Source: Modestobacter marinus (GTDB taxonomy: Bacteria; Actinomycetota; Actinomycetes; Mycobacteriales; Geodermatophilaceae). Taken from it: DNA of 64,000 nucleotides. The notes below the pieces were generated by a model. The model had not been told where the DNA came from and did not search any database. It was given only the letters and a program-made list of their open reading frames with translations. Shown here piece by piece: positions 18,262-26,204 of this stretch; the first letter of the stretch is position 1, and each line of letters opens with the position of its first letter. The position numbers and the translations under genes are program-made. The stretch lies in the NCBI RefSeq assembly GCF_011758655.1, contig NZ_JAAMPA010000003.1:186001-250000 (forward strand). Direction: 5' to 3'.

Positions 18262-18813
18262 TCAGGAGCGCAGCGCGGCCACGGTCGCCACGAGCCCCTC
18301 GTTGCCCAGGGCGGTGAGCAGCTGGTCGACATCCATCGGGGGCTTGCTGAGGCTGTCGGCGATCTTCTGCACCAGGGAGAAGACGACCTTGGAATCAAAA
18401 TCGACCATGGCGTGCAGGAAGTCATCGGCGCTGCTGGCCTCGACGTCCCAAGCGCTCAGTCGGTCGGCCGGGAAGTCCTTGAGGTTGATGGTGACGATCG
18501 TCTAGGCGCCGACCTTGATCGCCGAGGCCACCACGTGCCGGTCATCGGGGTCAGGCAGCTCGAGGACGTCGATCAGTGGCTCGTAGCCGGTGATCAGCAC
18601 GTCCCGGATCGCGCCGTTCATCAGCTCCCGGGTGCGGTCGAGGCTGGCGGGATTGAGGTCCGGCCGGTTCTTCTTGAGGTTCCGGAAGACCTCATCGATG
18701 ATTTGCTCGGTCCAGCGGGCGCGCACCAGTCCCGCCCGGGCGACCTCGATCAGCAGGCTCCGCTGGTGGGAGGGGTAGAGCACGTTGGCGTCGTAAACGA
18801 CGACGAAGGCCAC
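18262..18813 (-). pseudogene. PIN-domain toxin with internal amber codon
   Basis: VapC-like RNase fold: VVVYDANVLYP gives the first acidic residue (Asp8), TEQIIDEV the glutamate (Glu41), and ELPDPDDRHVVASAIKVGA the later aspartates. A TAG at 18502-18504 then interrupts the frame. The same frame continues as TIVTINLKDFPADRLSAWDV to VATVAALRS and a TGA at 18262. CAG-to-TAG is the simplest mutation, giving an intact ~183-aa protein of the PIN_3-like size. As it stands the product would lack the last strand and C-terminal helices. Its antitoxin-like partner is 41 nt upstream. Confidence 0.8.
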
Positions 18814-18854
18814 GCGGCGCGCTTCTCTCCCTCAGCTTTCGGTCTTGGCCGGGG

Positions 18855-19307
18855 TCAGATCATCTCCTGGGTGAGGGCGTGCAGCTCACCGGCCGCGGCA
18901 CTGCGGCGGCGGTCGTCGGCGCGCATGTAGGCCATCAGCGAAGCGGCCTTGATCCGCCGGTGCGTGCCCACCTTGCGGTAGTCGATCGCGCCCTGCTCCA
19001 GCAGCCCGATGAGGAACGGGCGGCTGATGTTGAGCATGTCCGCGGCCTGCTGGGTGGTCAGCTCGGCCTGGGCAGGGACGATCGAGACGCCTTGGCCGGC
19101 GGCCATGTGAGCCAGCACGCGCGCCAGCAGCTCCACCGCGGAGCGGGGGACGGTGAGTGAGTCCCCGTGCTCGTCGTCGACGAGCAGGCGCACGGCCTCG
19201 CGCCCGGGGTGGGTGGCCAGGAAGTCCTTGACTTGCGGGAGGGCTGCGACGGCGGCGGTGATGTCACCGTCATCGGGCATGACCGGGCGGTCCAGTAGGG
19301 AAGTCAT
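18855..19307 (-). CDS. Excisionase-type HTH antitoxin of the PIN gene
   Basis: A 150-aa protein. Residues ~85-135 carry a MerR/excisionase-like helix-turn-helix: LTTQQAADMLNISRPFLIGL, LEQGAIDYRKVGTHRRI, KAASLMAYMR. The N-terminal half is acidic. HTH proteins of this type directly upstream of PIN genes form a common actinobacterial toxin-antitoxin arrangement and usually repress their own promoter. AGGAG lies about 6 nt before ATG 19307. Three 9-bp repeats upstream (19364-19390) could be its operator. The gene is intact although its toxin partner is broken, as expected if the toxin was lost first. Confidence 0.78.
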   Translation of the reverse strand: MTSLLDRPVMPDDGDITAAVAALPQVKDFLATHPGREAVRLLVDDEHGDSLTVPRSAVELLARVLAHMAAGQGVSIVPAQAELTTQQAADMLNISRPFLIGLLEQGAIDYRKVGTHRRIKAASLMAYMRADDRRRSAAAGELHALTQEMI

Positions 19308-19628
19308 GGCGATCTCCTGATCACTCAGCGGCTCGGGGGGCCTCCTGCACCGCTACGTCCATCAAACGCAGTAAACGAAGCGAACGCAATATCTATCGGT
19401 CGACGGTGGCTGTGACTTCACCCGACCGGGTGACCGCGTCCCGCGATGTGGCGCTGGCTGCGATGCTTGTCGTCGCCGTGAGGTCTGTTGATTGATCCGG
19501 TGCCGGTTCAGCCGTCGATCGGGCCGCCTGAAAAGCGCACTCGTACGGACACGCAGCCACCTGGCGTCTGCGAGACAGCAGGGTGCCGGCCGTCCGCTCA
19601 ACGACCTGGCCATCCCGTCCTCGCCGAG
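19308..19628. other. Gap between HTH/PIN operon and recombinase fragment
   Basis: Apart from the 9-bp repeats I see no supported gene. A minus-strand frame ending near 19393 (VVERTAGTLLSRRRQVAAC onward) is open but has no start, and its third-position G/C is lower than in neighbouring genes. Confidence 0.3.
19364..19390. repeat. Three tandem 9-bp repeats upstream of the HTH/PIN operon
   Basis: AAACGCAGT, AAACGAAGC, GAACGCAAT directly abutting. They lie about 57 nt before the HTH start codon, overlapping the expected promoter region; candidate operator. Confidence 0.45.
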
Positions 19629-19892
19629 TCAGTCGTCGGCGAGGGCGGCGGCGACGGCGTAGGTGGCGTTGCGGGAGAGGTTGCCGCGGGTGCGGTCGTA
19701 GAGCCGGGTGGTGCGGGGGTCGCGGTGGCCCATGGAATCCTGGACGTCGCGGAGTGCAACACCGGCGTCGAGGGCGGTGGTGGCGTAGGTGTGCCGGGCG
19801 GAGTGTGGGCTGATCCGGTCGGGGGCGGCGATGCCGGCGTCGGTGGCCAGGCGGCGGAGCAGTCGCCAGGCGGCCGTGCGGTCCAGCGTCCC
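19629..19892 (-). pseudogene. Tyrosine recombinase/integrase, C-terminal fragment
   Basis: Only the last ~85 residues survive: TAAWRLLRRLATDAGI, then HSARHTYATTALDAG (HxxR box), GHRDPRTTRLYDRTRG (His and the nucleophilic Tyr), ending VAAALADD. The N-terminal and first-arginine regions are missing. Upstream of about 19892 the minus frame no longer resembles an integrase and a plus-strand gene fragment begins, so this is a recombination junction. It is the only site-specific recombinase trace in island 1 and may be what is left of its integrase. Confidence 0.8.
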
Positions 19893-20084
19893 TACCTGAC
19901 CTGCCAGGCCGGTGGGCTGGTGCTGGTGCCGCACGACGCGGAGGCGGTGGCGCGGCTGGTGGAGGTCGCGGAGACCGCCTACCGGGTGGCGGGTGCGCTG
20001 TGGCCGGTCGAGGCGTCGATGGCTGCGCAGGCCGAGGCCGATGAGCTGGCCGAGCGGCGGGTGCGCGAGCGCGCTGGGCGATGA
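19893..20084 (+). pseudogene. 3' fragment of an unidentified gene
   Basis: A plus-strand reading LTCQAGGLVLVPHDAEAVAR, LVEVAETAYRVAGALWPVEA, ending ELAERRVRERAGR. Codon third positions are strongly G/C, so it looks coding, but it has no start and abuts the truncated integrase head-on. It is most likely the 3' end of a gene cut by the same rearrangement. Confidence 0.4.
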
Positions 20085-20264
20085 CCGTGGCCGGGGGCCG
20101 CCGCGTGGCGGTTGCCGGTTCGCGCCGATGGTGCTGCTCGCCGCCTCGCCGGTGGCGTGCTGTGCCGTCCTGGCCCAAGGGCTGGCCGCGGTGGTCGCAC
20201 CGGGGTTCGACTCCTCTGGGCAGCGCGCACGGTGACGGGGGGTCCGTCGCCGGGAGAGGCAGAC

Positions 20265-20606
20265 ATGGGCACCCGTTACGAGTTCGCCGCAGCCAGCACT
20301 GCGACGGTGGAGCTGTGGTCCTCGGCCGAGGTGGCCGAGCAGACCGGTGAGGAGCTTCCTGCCGACCAGGTGGCTCTGACCCTCGCTGGGGACGAGGCGA
20401 CCGTGCTGGTCGGCACGCCGGGGGAGCTGCGGGCACTGGTCGAGAAGATCGCCAGCGCTGTGGCTGAGAAGCCCTGCGAGCTGCGCATCCTGATCCCGGG
20501 GGAGGTCGACGAGTTCCTGACGTGCCCGCACTGCGGCAGCGAGCGCAGTCGGACTCGGCCCGACTCTTACCGACTCGCAACGAGCCCCCTTGTGATCACG
20601 CAGTAG
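20265..20606 (+). CDS. Hypothetical 113-aa protein with a CxxC motif
   Basis: Starts MGTRYEFAAASTATVELWSS, then a compact acidic domain (EELPADQVALTLAGDEATVL, GTPGELRALVEKIASAV) and a C-terminal CPHCGSERSRTRPDSY. A single CxxC could bind metal in a dimer. GAGAGG lies 6 nt before ATG 20265. It has no signal peptide. I do not recognise the family. It lies 3' of the recombination junction and may be the gene partner of the upstream fragment. Confidence 0.6.
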   Translation: MGTRYEFAAASTATVELWSSAEVAEQTGEELPADQVALTLAGDEATVLVGTPGELRALVEKIASAVAEKPCELRILIPGEVDEFLTCPHCGSERSRTRPDSYRLATSPLVITQ

Positions 20607-20807
20607 AAGCCTGTACACAGGCTGCGCGCGCCGGATACCCGATCTCGAATGGTTCGCACGGCGGGCGCACGGAGCGGGGGGCTGGCGATTTTTGATTCTT
20701 CACTGACAGTTCGTGCGGGCCTACGCCTGGCTGTTCTCTGGGTCATGCCTGAGCGCACTCATTGCCTAGTGTCATGCCATAGTTAGGGAAGCCAACGGCT
20801 TTTGGTT

Positions 20808-21308
20808 ATGCAACGAAAGCAGATTTTTTTCGTACGTGTCGGCCTGCTGGCCGCGGTGGCGGTCGCCGTACTAGCGGCGTGCGGCGTGAGCCTGTCTTCT
20901 GGCGCATCGGACGACCGGCCGGACTTCGCCACCATTCAGACAGCTGCCGAAAGCCTGCCCGCTCCTACCGACGCGCGACGCTACCCCGAGCGGGACGAAC
21001 TGCGGCGCGATGACTCATGTCTCGATGCGGCTTGCCCATTCGTCAGGCGGGCGTACCTCGCTCCGATACCGGCCGGGCAAGTGACCGCCTTCGCCGAAAA
21101 AATCGTCACGACCGCCGGGTACGAGTTGCTTCGAGCGACGGATCCAGATTGCGACCCGGAACGCTTGACCTGCTTCGCGCGCGCCCGTGCCGGCGGCATC
21201 GAGGTTGCTGCCTCTGTGCTCCCTTTGGGTGCTGTGTCCCAGCCCGAAGAGGCCGCCCCGGCCGGTCACGTCTGGCGACTGGTCTACCTCGACGCGCACG
21301 CCCAGTAG
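20808..21308 (+). CDS. Secreted lipoprotein of unknown function
   Basis: Starts MQRKQIFFVRVGLLAAVAVA then VLAACG: a type II signal peptide with lipobox LAAC, so the mature protein should be acylated and held at the outer face of the membrane. The 166-aa product has four more cysteines in two spaced pairs (DSCLDAACP and DCDPERLTCF), which probably form disulfides outside the cell. ATG 20808 follows the A/T-rich leader GCTTTTGGTT; no clear Shine-Dalgarno. It is 41 nt upstream of the cutinase-VWA gene in the same direction, so the two are likely co-expressed. Confidence 0.72.
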   Translation: MQRKQIFFVRVGLLAAVAVAVLAACGVSLSSGASDDRPDFATIQTAAESLPAPTDARRYPERDELRRDDSCLDAACPFVRRAYLAPIPAGQVTAFAEKIVTTAGYELLRATDPDCDPERLTCFARARAGGIEVAASVLPLGAVSQPEEAAPAGHVWRLVYLDAHAQ

Positions 21309-21349
21309 ACCTGCCCACCGTTCCGCTCATCCAGTCGCCGGGAGGCCCC

Positions 21350-23680
21350 GTGAAAATTCAGCGTTCCTTTGCGCTACTTGCGACCAGTACGCTCATATTC
21401 GGGGCGCTGGCGGCAACCGCAGGTTCGTCTATGGCGGCGACGCCCGGCTGTCAGCAGATTCTGTCAATCTTCGCGCGCGGCTCCGGTCAGCCGCTCAACT
21501 TCCGAGAGGCGCCCGCCTTCGCCGCCATCGTCGACCGCAACATTGCGGACGGCGTGCGCTTCGAAAGCCTCGAACTCGGCGATCTCGACGCCAACGGCGT
21601 CGTCGACGAGAGCGATTACCCGGCGAACGACAAGGACGAGTGGTTCGGCCCGACTTCAGTCTGGGATCCGAACAGCGACCTGATCGTGGGCAAGTACAAC
21701 GCGAGCCGGCAGGCGGGGACCGACGAGCTGGTCACGTTCCTCAATGCGCGAGTAGCCGCATGCCCCGGTGAGGTGTACGTCCTTGGTGGCTATTCGCAGG
21801 GCGCTGATGCGGTCGGTGCAGCCTTGCCTGGCCTCAGCAGTGCGGCCCGGGCGGCAATCGGCTACATCGCGCTCTTCGGCGACCCAGAGTTCAACCCCTT
21901 CGGCGCCTGGGCGCGCGGAGACTTCCCGTGGTACACCGTCGGCGGCGTCTTCGGGCCGAGGGTGCCTTACATCCCGGGTGACCTCGCCGGCAGGGTCGGC
22001 AGTTGGTGTGACAAGAGCGACGGCATTTGCCAGGGCAACCCGCTTAACCTGAACAATGCTGCGCACGGGCAGTACCCAGACTTCGAGATGCAGCAGGCGG
22101 CGAATGAAATCGCCATCACGCTGCGCGCCATCCGCCCGGAACTGCGCGACGACCTGACGGTCACGCCGATCCCGATCAGCCTGCGGCCGACGCAGAACGT
22201 CGACGTGACCTTCGTCGTCGATACGACCGGCAGCATGGGCGACGACATCGACGCCGCCCAGACCTCGATCACTGCGGTCACCGACGCCTTGTTCGGCGTT
22301 GCGGCCTCGCCGCGCGTCGCCTTGGTCAACTACAAAGATCTCGGAGACCCGTACCAGGCGCGGGTTGACGCCCCCTTCACGGCCGACCGGGCGGCGTTCG
22401 CCGCGGCGGTCAACACGCTCGGAGCGAGCGGTGGTGGCGACTACCCGGAGTCGGTGTACTCCGGGCTCATGACCTCCTTTGGCCTCGACTGGCGACCCGG
22501 CGCCCTGAAGTTGGCGATTGTCATCGGCGACGCCCCGGCGCACAACCCGGAGCCTGGAACGGGCTACACGCTCGAGCAGGTATTGCGGACGGCCTTCGAG
22601 CTCGACCCAGTGGTAATCAACCCCATCGTGGTCGGCGGCGAAGCGACGGCGGTGGCGAGCTTCACAGAACTGGCTGACGGCTCTGGCGGCCAGGTCTTCG
22701 ATGCTGCCAATGCCGGCGAAGTGGTTACCGCCATCGAGGCCGCCGTCGAAGGCTTCTCATCGGCGCCGGTTGCCCAGGCGGGCGGGCCGTATGTGGCCGC
22801 GCCGGGCGACGAGCTCACCTTCACCGGTGCCGGATCCTTCGATCCGGCCGGCGCCATCGTTGAGTACGCCTGGGACTTCGACGCGGACGGGGTCGTCGAC
22901 CAGAGAGGCGACTCGCCGGTCGTCTCCCACACCTACCCGCAGCCGTTCACCGGCCTGGCCTCGTTGACGGTGACGAACGTCGACGGGCGGACCAACACGG
23001 CGACCGCTGAGGTGACGGTGGCGCCGGGACAGCAGCGGCCGCAGCCGCCGGCGGCGCCGACGGGAGTCCAGGCAGTTGACGCCGGTGGCGGCACGGTGAC
23101 GCTCAGCTGGCAGCCGCCGGCAAACGCCGGGGACAGCCCAATCGGAGGCTTCCGGGTGTCCCGCAGTGACGGCGTCTTGCTCGGCGTCACGCCGGCCGAC
23201 CAGCTGACGCTGGACATCGCCGAGGTGCCGACCGACGCGGACGTCAGCTTCCAGGTTCGAGCTGTCAATGAGTTCGGCCTGAGTGAGCCGGCCACCAGCA
23301 ATACACTGCGGCCATCACCCGGCGGCCCGGTGGCGCCGGCGGTCGACATCAAGCCAGGCTCGGCGGACAACCCGATCAATCTGCGCAGCCGCGGCGTGAT
23401 TCCGGTGGCCCTGCTGTCGGCGGACGGCTTCGAAGCCACCGCCGTCGACTACCGCACGCTGTGCTTCGGCGATGCCGAGGCGCCAGCCGAGCGTGACTGC
23501 GGGGAGAGCCATGGCCGGGGTCACGTCGAGGACGCCAACAGTGACGGCCGGCCTGACTTGGTGCTGCACTTCAACACCCAGCAGACCGGCATCGACCGCG
23601 GTGACAGCCGGGCCTGCGTGAACGGCCGGCTGCCGGGCGGGGACGTCTTCGAGGCCTGCGACGTCGTGCGCGTGCGCTAA
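21350..23680 (+). CDS. Secreted multidomain cutinase / VWA / PKD / FN3 protein
   Basis: A 776-aa exported protein. Signal peptide residues 1-30 (cleavage near SSMAA). Residues ~33-260 resemble a cutinase-family serine esterase: ILSIFARGSGQ and GGYSQGADAVG with Ser149. Residues ~285-470 are a von Willebrand A domain with an intact MIDAS start DTTGSMGDD (Asp291, Ser295). A PKD domain (~475-560, GGPYVAAPGDELTFTG, YAWDFDADG) and an FN3 domain (~567-660) follow. A C-terminal domain begins VDIKPGSADNPINLRSRG. GTG 21350 has GGAGG 4 nt upstream. Base use is less G/C-rich than its neighbours, suggesting transfer. A role in hydrolysing or binding extracellular polyester or lipid is plausible, not shown. 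Confidence 0.85.
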   Translation: MKIQRSFALLATSTLIFGALAATAGSSMAATPGCQQILSIFARGSGQPLNFREAPAFAAIVDRNIADGVRFESLELGDLDANGVVDESDYPANDKDEWFGPTSVWDPNSDLIVGKYNASRQAGTDELVTFLNARVAACPGEVYVLGGYSQGADAVGAALPGLSSAARAAIGYIALFGDPEFNPFGAWARGDFPWYTVGGVFGPRVPYIPGDLAGRVGSWCDKSDGICQGNPLNLNNAAHGQYPDFEMQQAANEIAITLRAIRPELRDDLTVTPIPISLRPTQNVDVTFVVDTTGSMGDDIDAAQTSITAVTDALFGVAASPRVALVNYKDLGDPYQARVDAPFTADRAAFAAAVNTLGASGGGDYPESVYSGLMTSFGLDWRPGALKLAIVIGDAPAHNPEPGTGYTLEQVLRTAFELDPVVINPIVVGGEATAVASFTELADGSGGQVFDAANAGEVVTAIEAAVEGFSSAPVAQAGGPYVAAPGDELTFTGAGSFDPAGAIVEYAWDFDADGVVDQRGDSPVVSHTYPQPFTGLASLTVTNVDGRTNTATAEVTVAPGQQRPQPPAAPTGVQAVDAGGGTVTLSWQPPANAGDSPIGGFRVSRSDGVLLGVTPADQLTLDIAEVPTDADVSFQVRAVNEFGLSEPATSNTLRPSPGGPVAPAVDIKPGSADNPINLRSRGVIPVALLSADGFEATAVDYRTLCFGDAEAPAERDCGESHGRGHVEDANSDGRPDLVLHFNTQQTGIDRGDSRACVNGRLPGGDVFEACDVVRVR

Positions 23681-23980
23681 CTGCGCGCCGGGGCGGGGTG
23701 GGCGGGGCAGTATGTCCCCGGCACCCCGCTCCGGGCTGGTTTAGGTGGGGGACGCCCAGGTCAGTTCAAATCGCCGGGGATTGGCTCGTGGGCCGCTGGT
23801 CGGCCCGACGTGCCGCAGTCGCAGGTCGGCAAACAGCACCGCCAGAATCACGCCCGGCGGCCTACCGAGTCGCGTCCTGATGTTCACCCACGGCCAGATG
23901 AAAGATCCGGGCTAACAGCATCCGAGGCGACAAGCGGCTGCCCAAGCGTCGTGCGGCCGCAGCTGACTGAGCTCTTGGCC
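23681..23980. other. Non-coding gap
   Basis: 300 nt after the cutinase-VWA gene with no supported gene, tRNA or clear hairpin. Short open frames here have no start or homology. Confidence 0.3.
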
Positions 23981-24440
23981 TCAGGGCAGGTCGGTGATGG
24001 TTATGCAGGCCCGGTTGGCGGCCACGCAAACCGCGGTCAGGCGATCGCCGGCGCCCAGGGTGAGCGGCACGCTGTCGGGGGCGGCGGTGAGTTCCTCGAG
24101 CTGGGCACGGTCACCGAAGAGGACGACGGCGGTGCTGGTGTTGTGCCGCCGGGAGACCCACCGGAGCCCGTCGGGCTGCGTCGGGTGGTCGTGCAGCGCC
24201 TGGGCCCAGGCCGCGGTGGCGCGGTAGCTGGGGGGGTGAGATCCCGGCCGACGGAGACGAGAACGTGTTGCTGAACCGCATGGCCCAGGCTCGTCACACG
24301 CAAGGGACCTGGGAGTGTGTCGTCGACGGAGACGTGGTGGTCTGCACCCGCCGTTGACCGAGCACCGACGTCGATCCCGTCGAACAGCCGCGCTGAGGCC
24401 ATGTCGACGAGCACCGCCCCAAGCGCGCACGCCGCCCTCT
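23981..24440 (-). pseudogene. RES-domain toxin remnant, frameshifted
   Basis: The C-terminal part reads YRATAAWAQALHDHPTQPDG, LRWVSRRHNTSTAVVLFGD and ends ACITITDLP, characteristic of RES-family NAD-phosphorylase toxins. At a run of seven C (24230-24236 as G on the plus strand) the frame changes. The upstream piece VDDTLPGPLRVTSLGHAV is in another frame, and the N-terminal catalytic arginine region is gone or unrecognisable. No Xre/MbcA-like antitoxin is adjacent. The left boundary is the stop; the right boundary is approximate and overlaps the dprA fragment. Confidence 0.55.
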
Positions 24441-24761
24441 TCGAGCGCATCGTCGGCAGCGGCGGGCTGCTGGTATCCCAGGCCCCGCCGGGCCGCGCCG
24501 ACCAACGTCCGCTTCCGGCGGCGCACCGCGCTGATGGTGGCCCTGAGCGCCGGTGCCGTGGTCGTCGAGGCCGCGGCCCGCTCCCGCGCCCTGTCCGCGG
24601 TGCACTCCGCACAGGCCATCGGGCGCCCGGTCTTCGCCGTCCCCGGGCCGGTGACCTCCGCCTGTTCGGTGAGCTGCCATGTGCTCCTCTCCAGTGGTGA
24701 GGCCCGGTTGGTCACCGGCGCCGCCGACGTCCTGTCGGCCCTCACCATCCGGTCGGCCTGA
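24430..24761 (+). pseudogene. DprA-like fragment, frameshifted
   Basis: Reads AALFERIVGSGGLLVSQ in one frame, then after ~24490 PTNVRFRRRTALMVALSAG, VVVEAAARSRALSAVHSAQ, IGRPVFAVPGPVTSACSVSC in another. This is the Rossmann-like core of DNA-processing protein DprA (GLLVSE.PPG...R...R...A.L.....VVEA...SGA). The first ~200 residues are missing, so it is a truncated and shifted copy, not the chromosomal competence gene. Confidence 0.68.
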
Positions 24762-24938
24762 GGAGGCCGCCCCCGCATTTCCCCGGCCGGTCATCAGCCG
24801 GCCGGGGAGGCCCGGCGGCCACCGCCGAAGGGTCTGCCGATCAGAATCACCTGTCCGCGTGGCGACGACGTCTGATCAGCGGCGCGGGCCCGTAGCGTCC
24901 CCGAGGCCAACCCCGCATCCCAGACAGGAGCACCTCCA

Positions 24939-25151
24939 ATGGCAGGTCCAGACGCCGCGACGATCCGCGCGTGGGCACGGGCGGTGGGCAAGCCCGTCGG
25001 CTCCCGCGGCGCGATCGCCGCCGAGCTCTACAACGCCTACCGCCGGGCGCAGATGATCGGCCGGCTGCGCCGCGTCGGCAGCGTGGCAGTGGCGGTCGCA
25101 CCCGAGGTCCTCCGCGCGGTCTCCAAGCGCGGGCCTCGTCCCCAGCAGTGA
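24939..25151 (+). CDS. Small Lsr2 C-terminal-domain-like protein
   Basis: A 70-aa protein beginning MAGPDAATIRAWARAVGKPV, then GSRGAIAAELYNAYRRAQ. The IRAWAR...G...RG.I..E...AY pattern is the AT-hook-like DNA-binding domain of the xenogeneic silencer Lsr2. The N-terminal dimerisation domain is absent; a basic helix (MIGRLRRVGSVAVAVAPEVL) follows instead. It may bind A/T-rich minor grooves without bridging. GGAG lies 8 nt before ATG 24939. Confidence 0.7.
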   Translation: MAGPDAATIRAWARAVGKPVGSRGAIAAELYNAYRRAQMIGRLRRVGSVAVAVAPEVLRAVSKRGPRPQQ

Positions 25152-25155
25152 CCCC

Positions 25156-25305
25156 GTGGGCGAGGTCGACCTGGTGCTCGTACTGGCCGTCGCCACGGGC
25201 AACACCTCGAGCGGGCGCGAGGACTCAGTCGCTTGGATCGGCTGGCTCGCCGTCGTGGTCATCGTCCTGATCGCCCTGTGGGTGAAGAGGCGTCGCAGCA
25301 AGTAG
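25156..25305 (+). CDS. 49-aa single-span membrane protein
   Basis: A short acidic lead (VGEVDLVLVLAVATGN) is followed by a transmembrane helix (SVAWIGWLAVVVIVLIALWV) and a basic anchor KRRRSK. Codon third positions are G/C-rich. GTG 25156 lies 4 nt after the Lsr2-like stop, so the two are probably translated from one message. Function unknown. Confidence 0.5.
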   Translation: MGEVDLVLVLAVATGNTSSGREDSVAWIGWLAVVVIVLIALWVKRRRSK

Positions 25306-25395
25306 GTGGGCGCGCCGAGGCCCCCCATACGTTCCCGGCCGGACGAGCCGGCTAATTCGCCGGCCGGCACCGTGCTGCACGGCGGTTGCTGCAGC

Positions 25396-25939
25396 ATGGT
25401 GACCGCCGGTCGGCAGGGGAAGGTGACCGAGGGAAGTCTCGGCAGCCGGCCGAGCAAGTTCACTGGAGCGGTGATCTTCGAGCCGCGAGCGTCCGACCCG
25501 GACCTGGTCGACGTCGAGAACGCCCTCGTGCGCGCCGCCGTGGGCGAATACGCCGTCGAGGCTGCGGTGCTGCTGCTGGCCAACGGCGGTCACTGGCTGC
25601 CCGCACTGCAGGCCGCCGGCCTCATCGACCTCGAGCCCGACCCCGCCGGTGGGGAGACCTGGGCGCAGGTGCGATGGGACGACGTCCGCGGGGCCCTGCA
25701 GGCCGGCACTCTCGGCCGGCGACGACGGTCAGCAGCGGCTGCTACGCGCCCCTGAGAGCCTCGCGGACGGTCAGCCGGTCGACCTGGGCGACCTAACCGG
25801 TGACCTCGACCGGGCGAGCCTCCGGCTGTTGTTGGCCGCCCTCGCGCACGCCGCCGGCAGCCACGACCAGCAGGACCCCGACGTTCCCCTATCCGGGGAT
25901 CCGCTGCCTCCGCTGGTGGCCTGGCCCGCTCGAGGCTGA
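25396..25939 (+). pseudogene. Module gene A, copy 2 (single frameshift)
   Basis: The first ~105 codons read MVTAGRQGKVTEGSLGSRPS, FTGAVIFEPRASDPDLVDVE, AALLLANGGHW-type helices and ALQAGTLG. Near 25703 the frame changes; the continuation SAGDDGQQRLLRAPESLADG, QPVDLGDLTGDLDRASLRLL, ending LPPLVAWPARG lies one frame over. Removing one G from GGCC-GGCAC restores a continuous ~180-codon gene. Its 3' end matches the decayed copy at 10985-11318. Family and function unknown. It ends 13 nt before the HTH gene. Confidence 0.6.
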
Positions 25940-25952
25940 CCACACTCGACCC

Positions 25953-26204
25953 ATGCCGTACCCGTCCCGGCCGTCGCTGCGGCCGCTGCCGGAGTTCGCG
26001 GGCACCGCGCGCACCGGCACTGTGCTCAGCGCCGACCTGCAGGCGCGGATGGAGGCCTACGTCCTGGAGTCCTACGCCGGCGGGCGATCACTGCGGGAGA
26101 TCGCTGAACTGATCGACCGCTCGGTGACCGCCGTGCGGCGCATCCTCGCCCGCCACAAGTTGCCCACACGGCGGGCCGGCGCGCGTCCGGTAGCCGACGG
26201 CTGA
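25953..26204 (+). CDS. Small HTH DNA-binding protein, module gene B copy 2
   Basis: An 83-aa protein starting MPYPSRPSLRPLPEFAGTAR, then SADLQARMEAYVLESYAGG, then a resolvase/CRP-like helix-turn-helix SLREIAELIDRSVTAVRRIL and a basic end HKLPTRRAGAR. The HTH is single and complete, so it may bind DNA as a dimer through the preceding helix. It is intact, unlike the copy at 11332. Four copies of a 17-bp motif lie just downstream and are candidate binding sites. Confidence 0.75.
   Translation: MPYPSRPSLRPLPEFAGTARTGTVLSADLQARMEAYVLESYAGGRSLREIAELIDRSVTAVRRILARHKLPTRRAGARPVADG

Noticed and set aside
20201-20217. CGGGGTTCGACTCCTCT looks like a tRNA T-arm near the integrase fragment
   Set aside because: One of five stem pairs fails and there is no D-arm, anticodon arm or acceptor partner upstream; too short to call a tRNA or att fragment.
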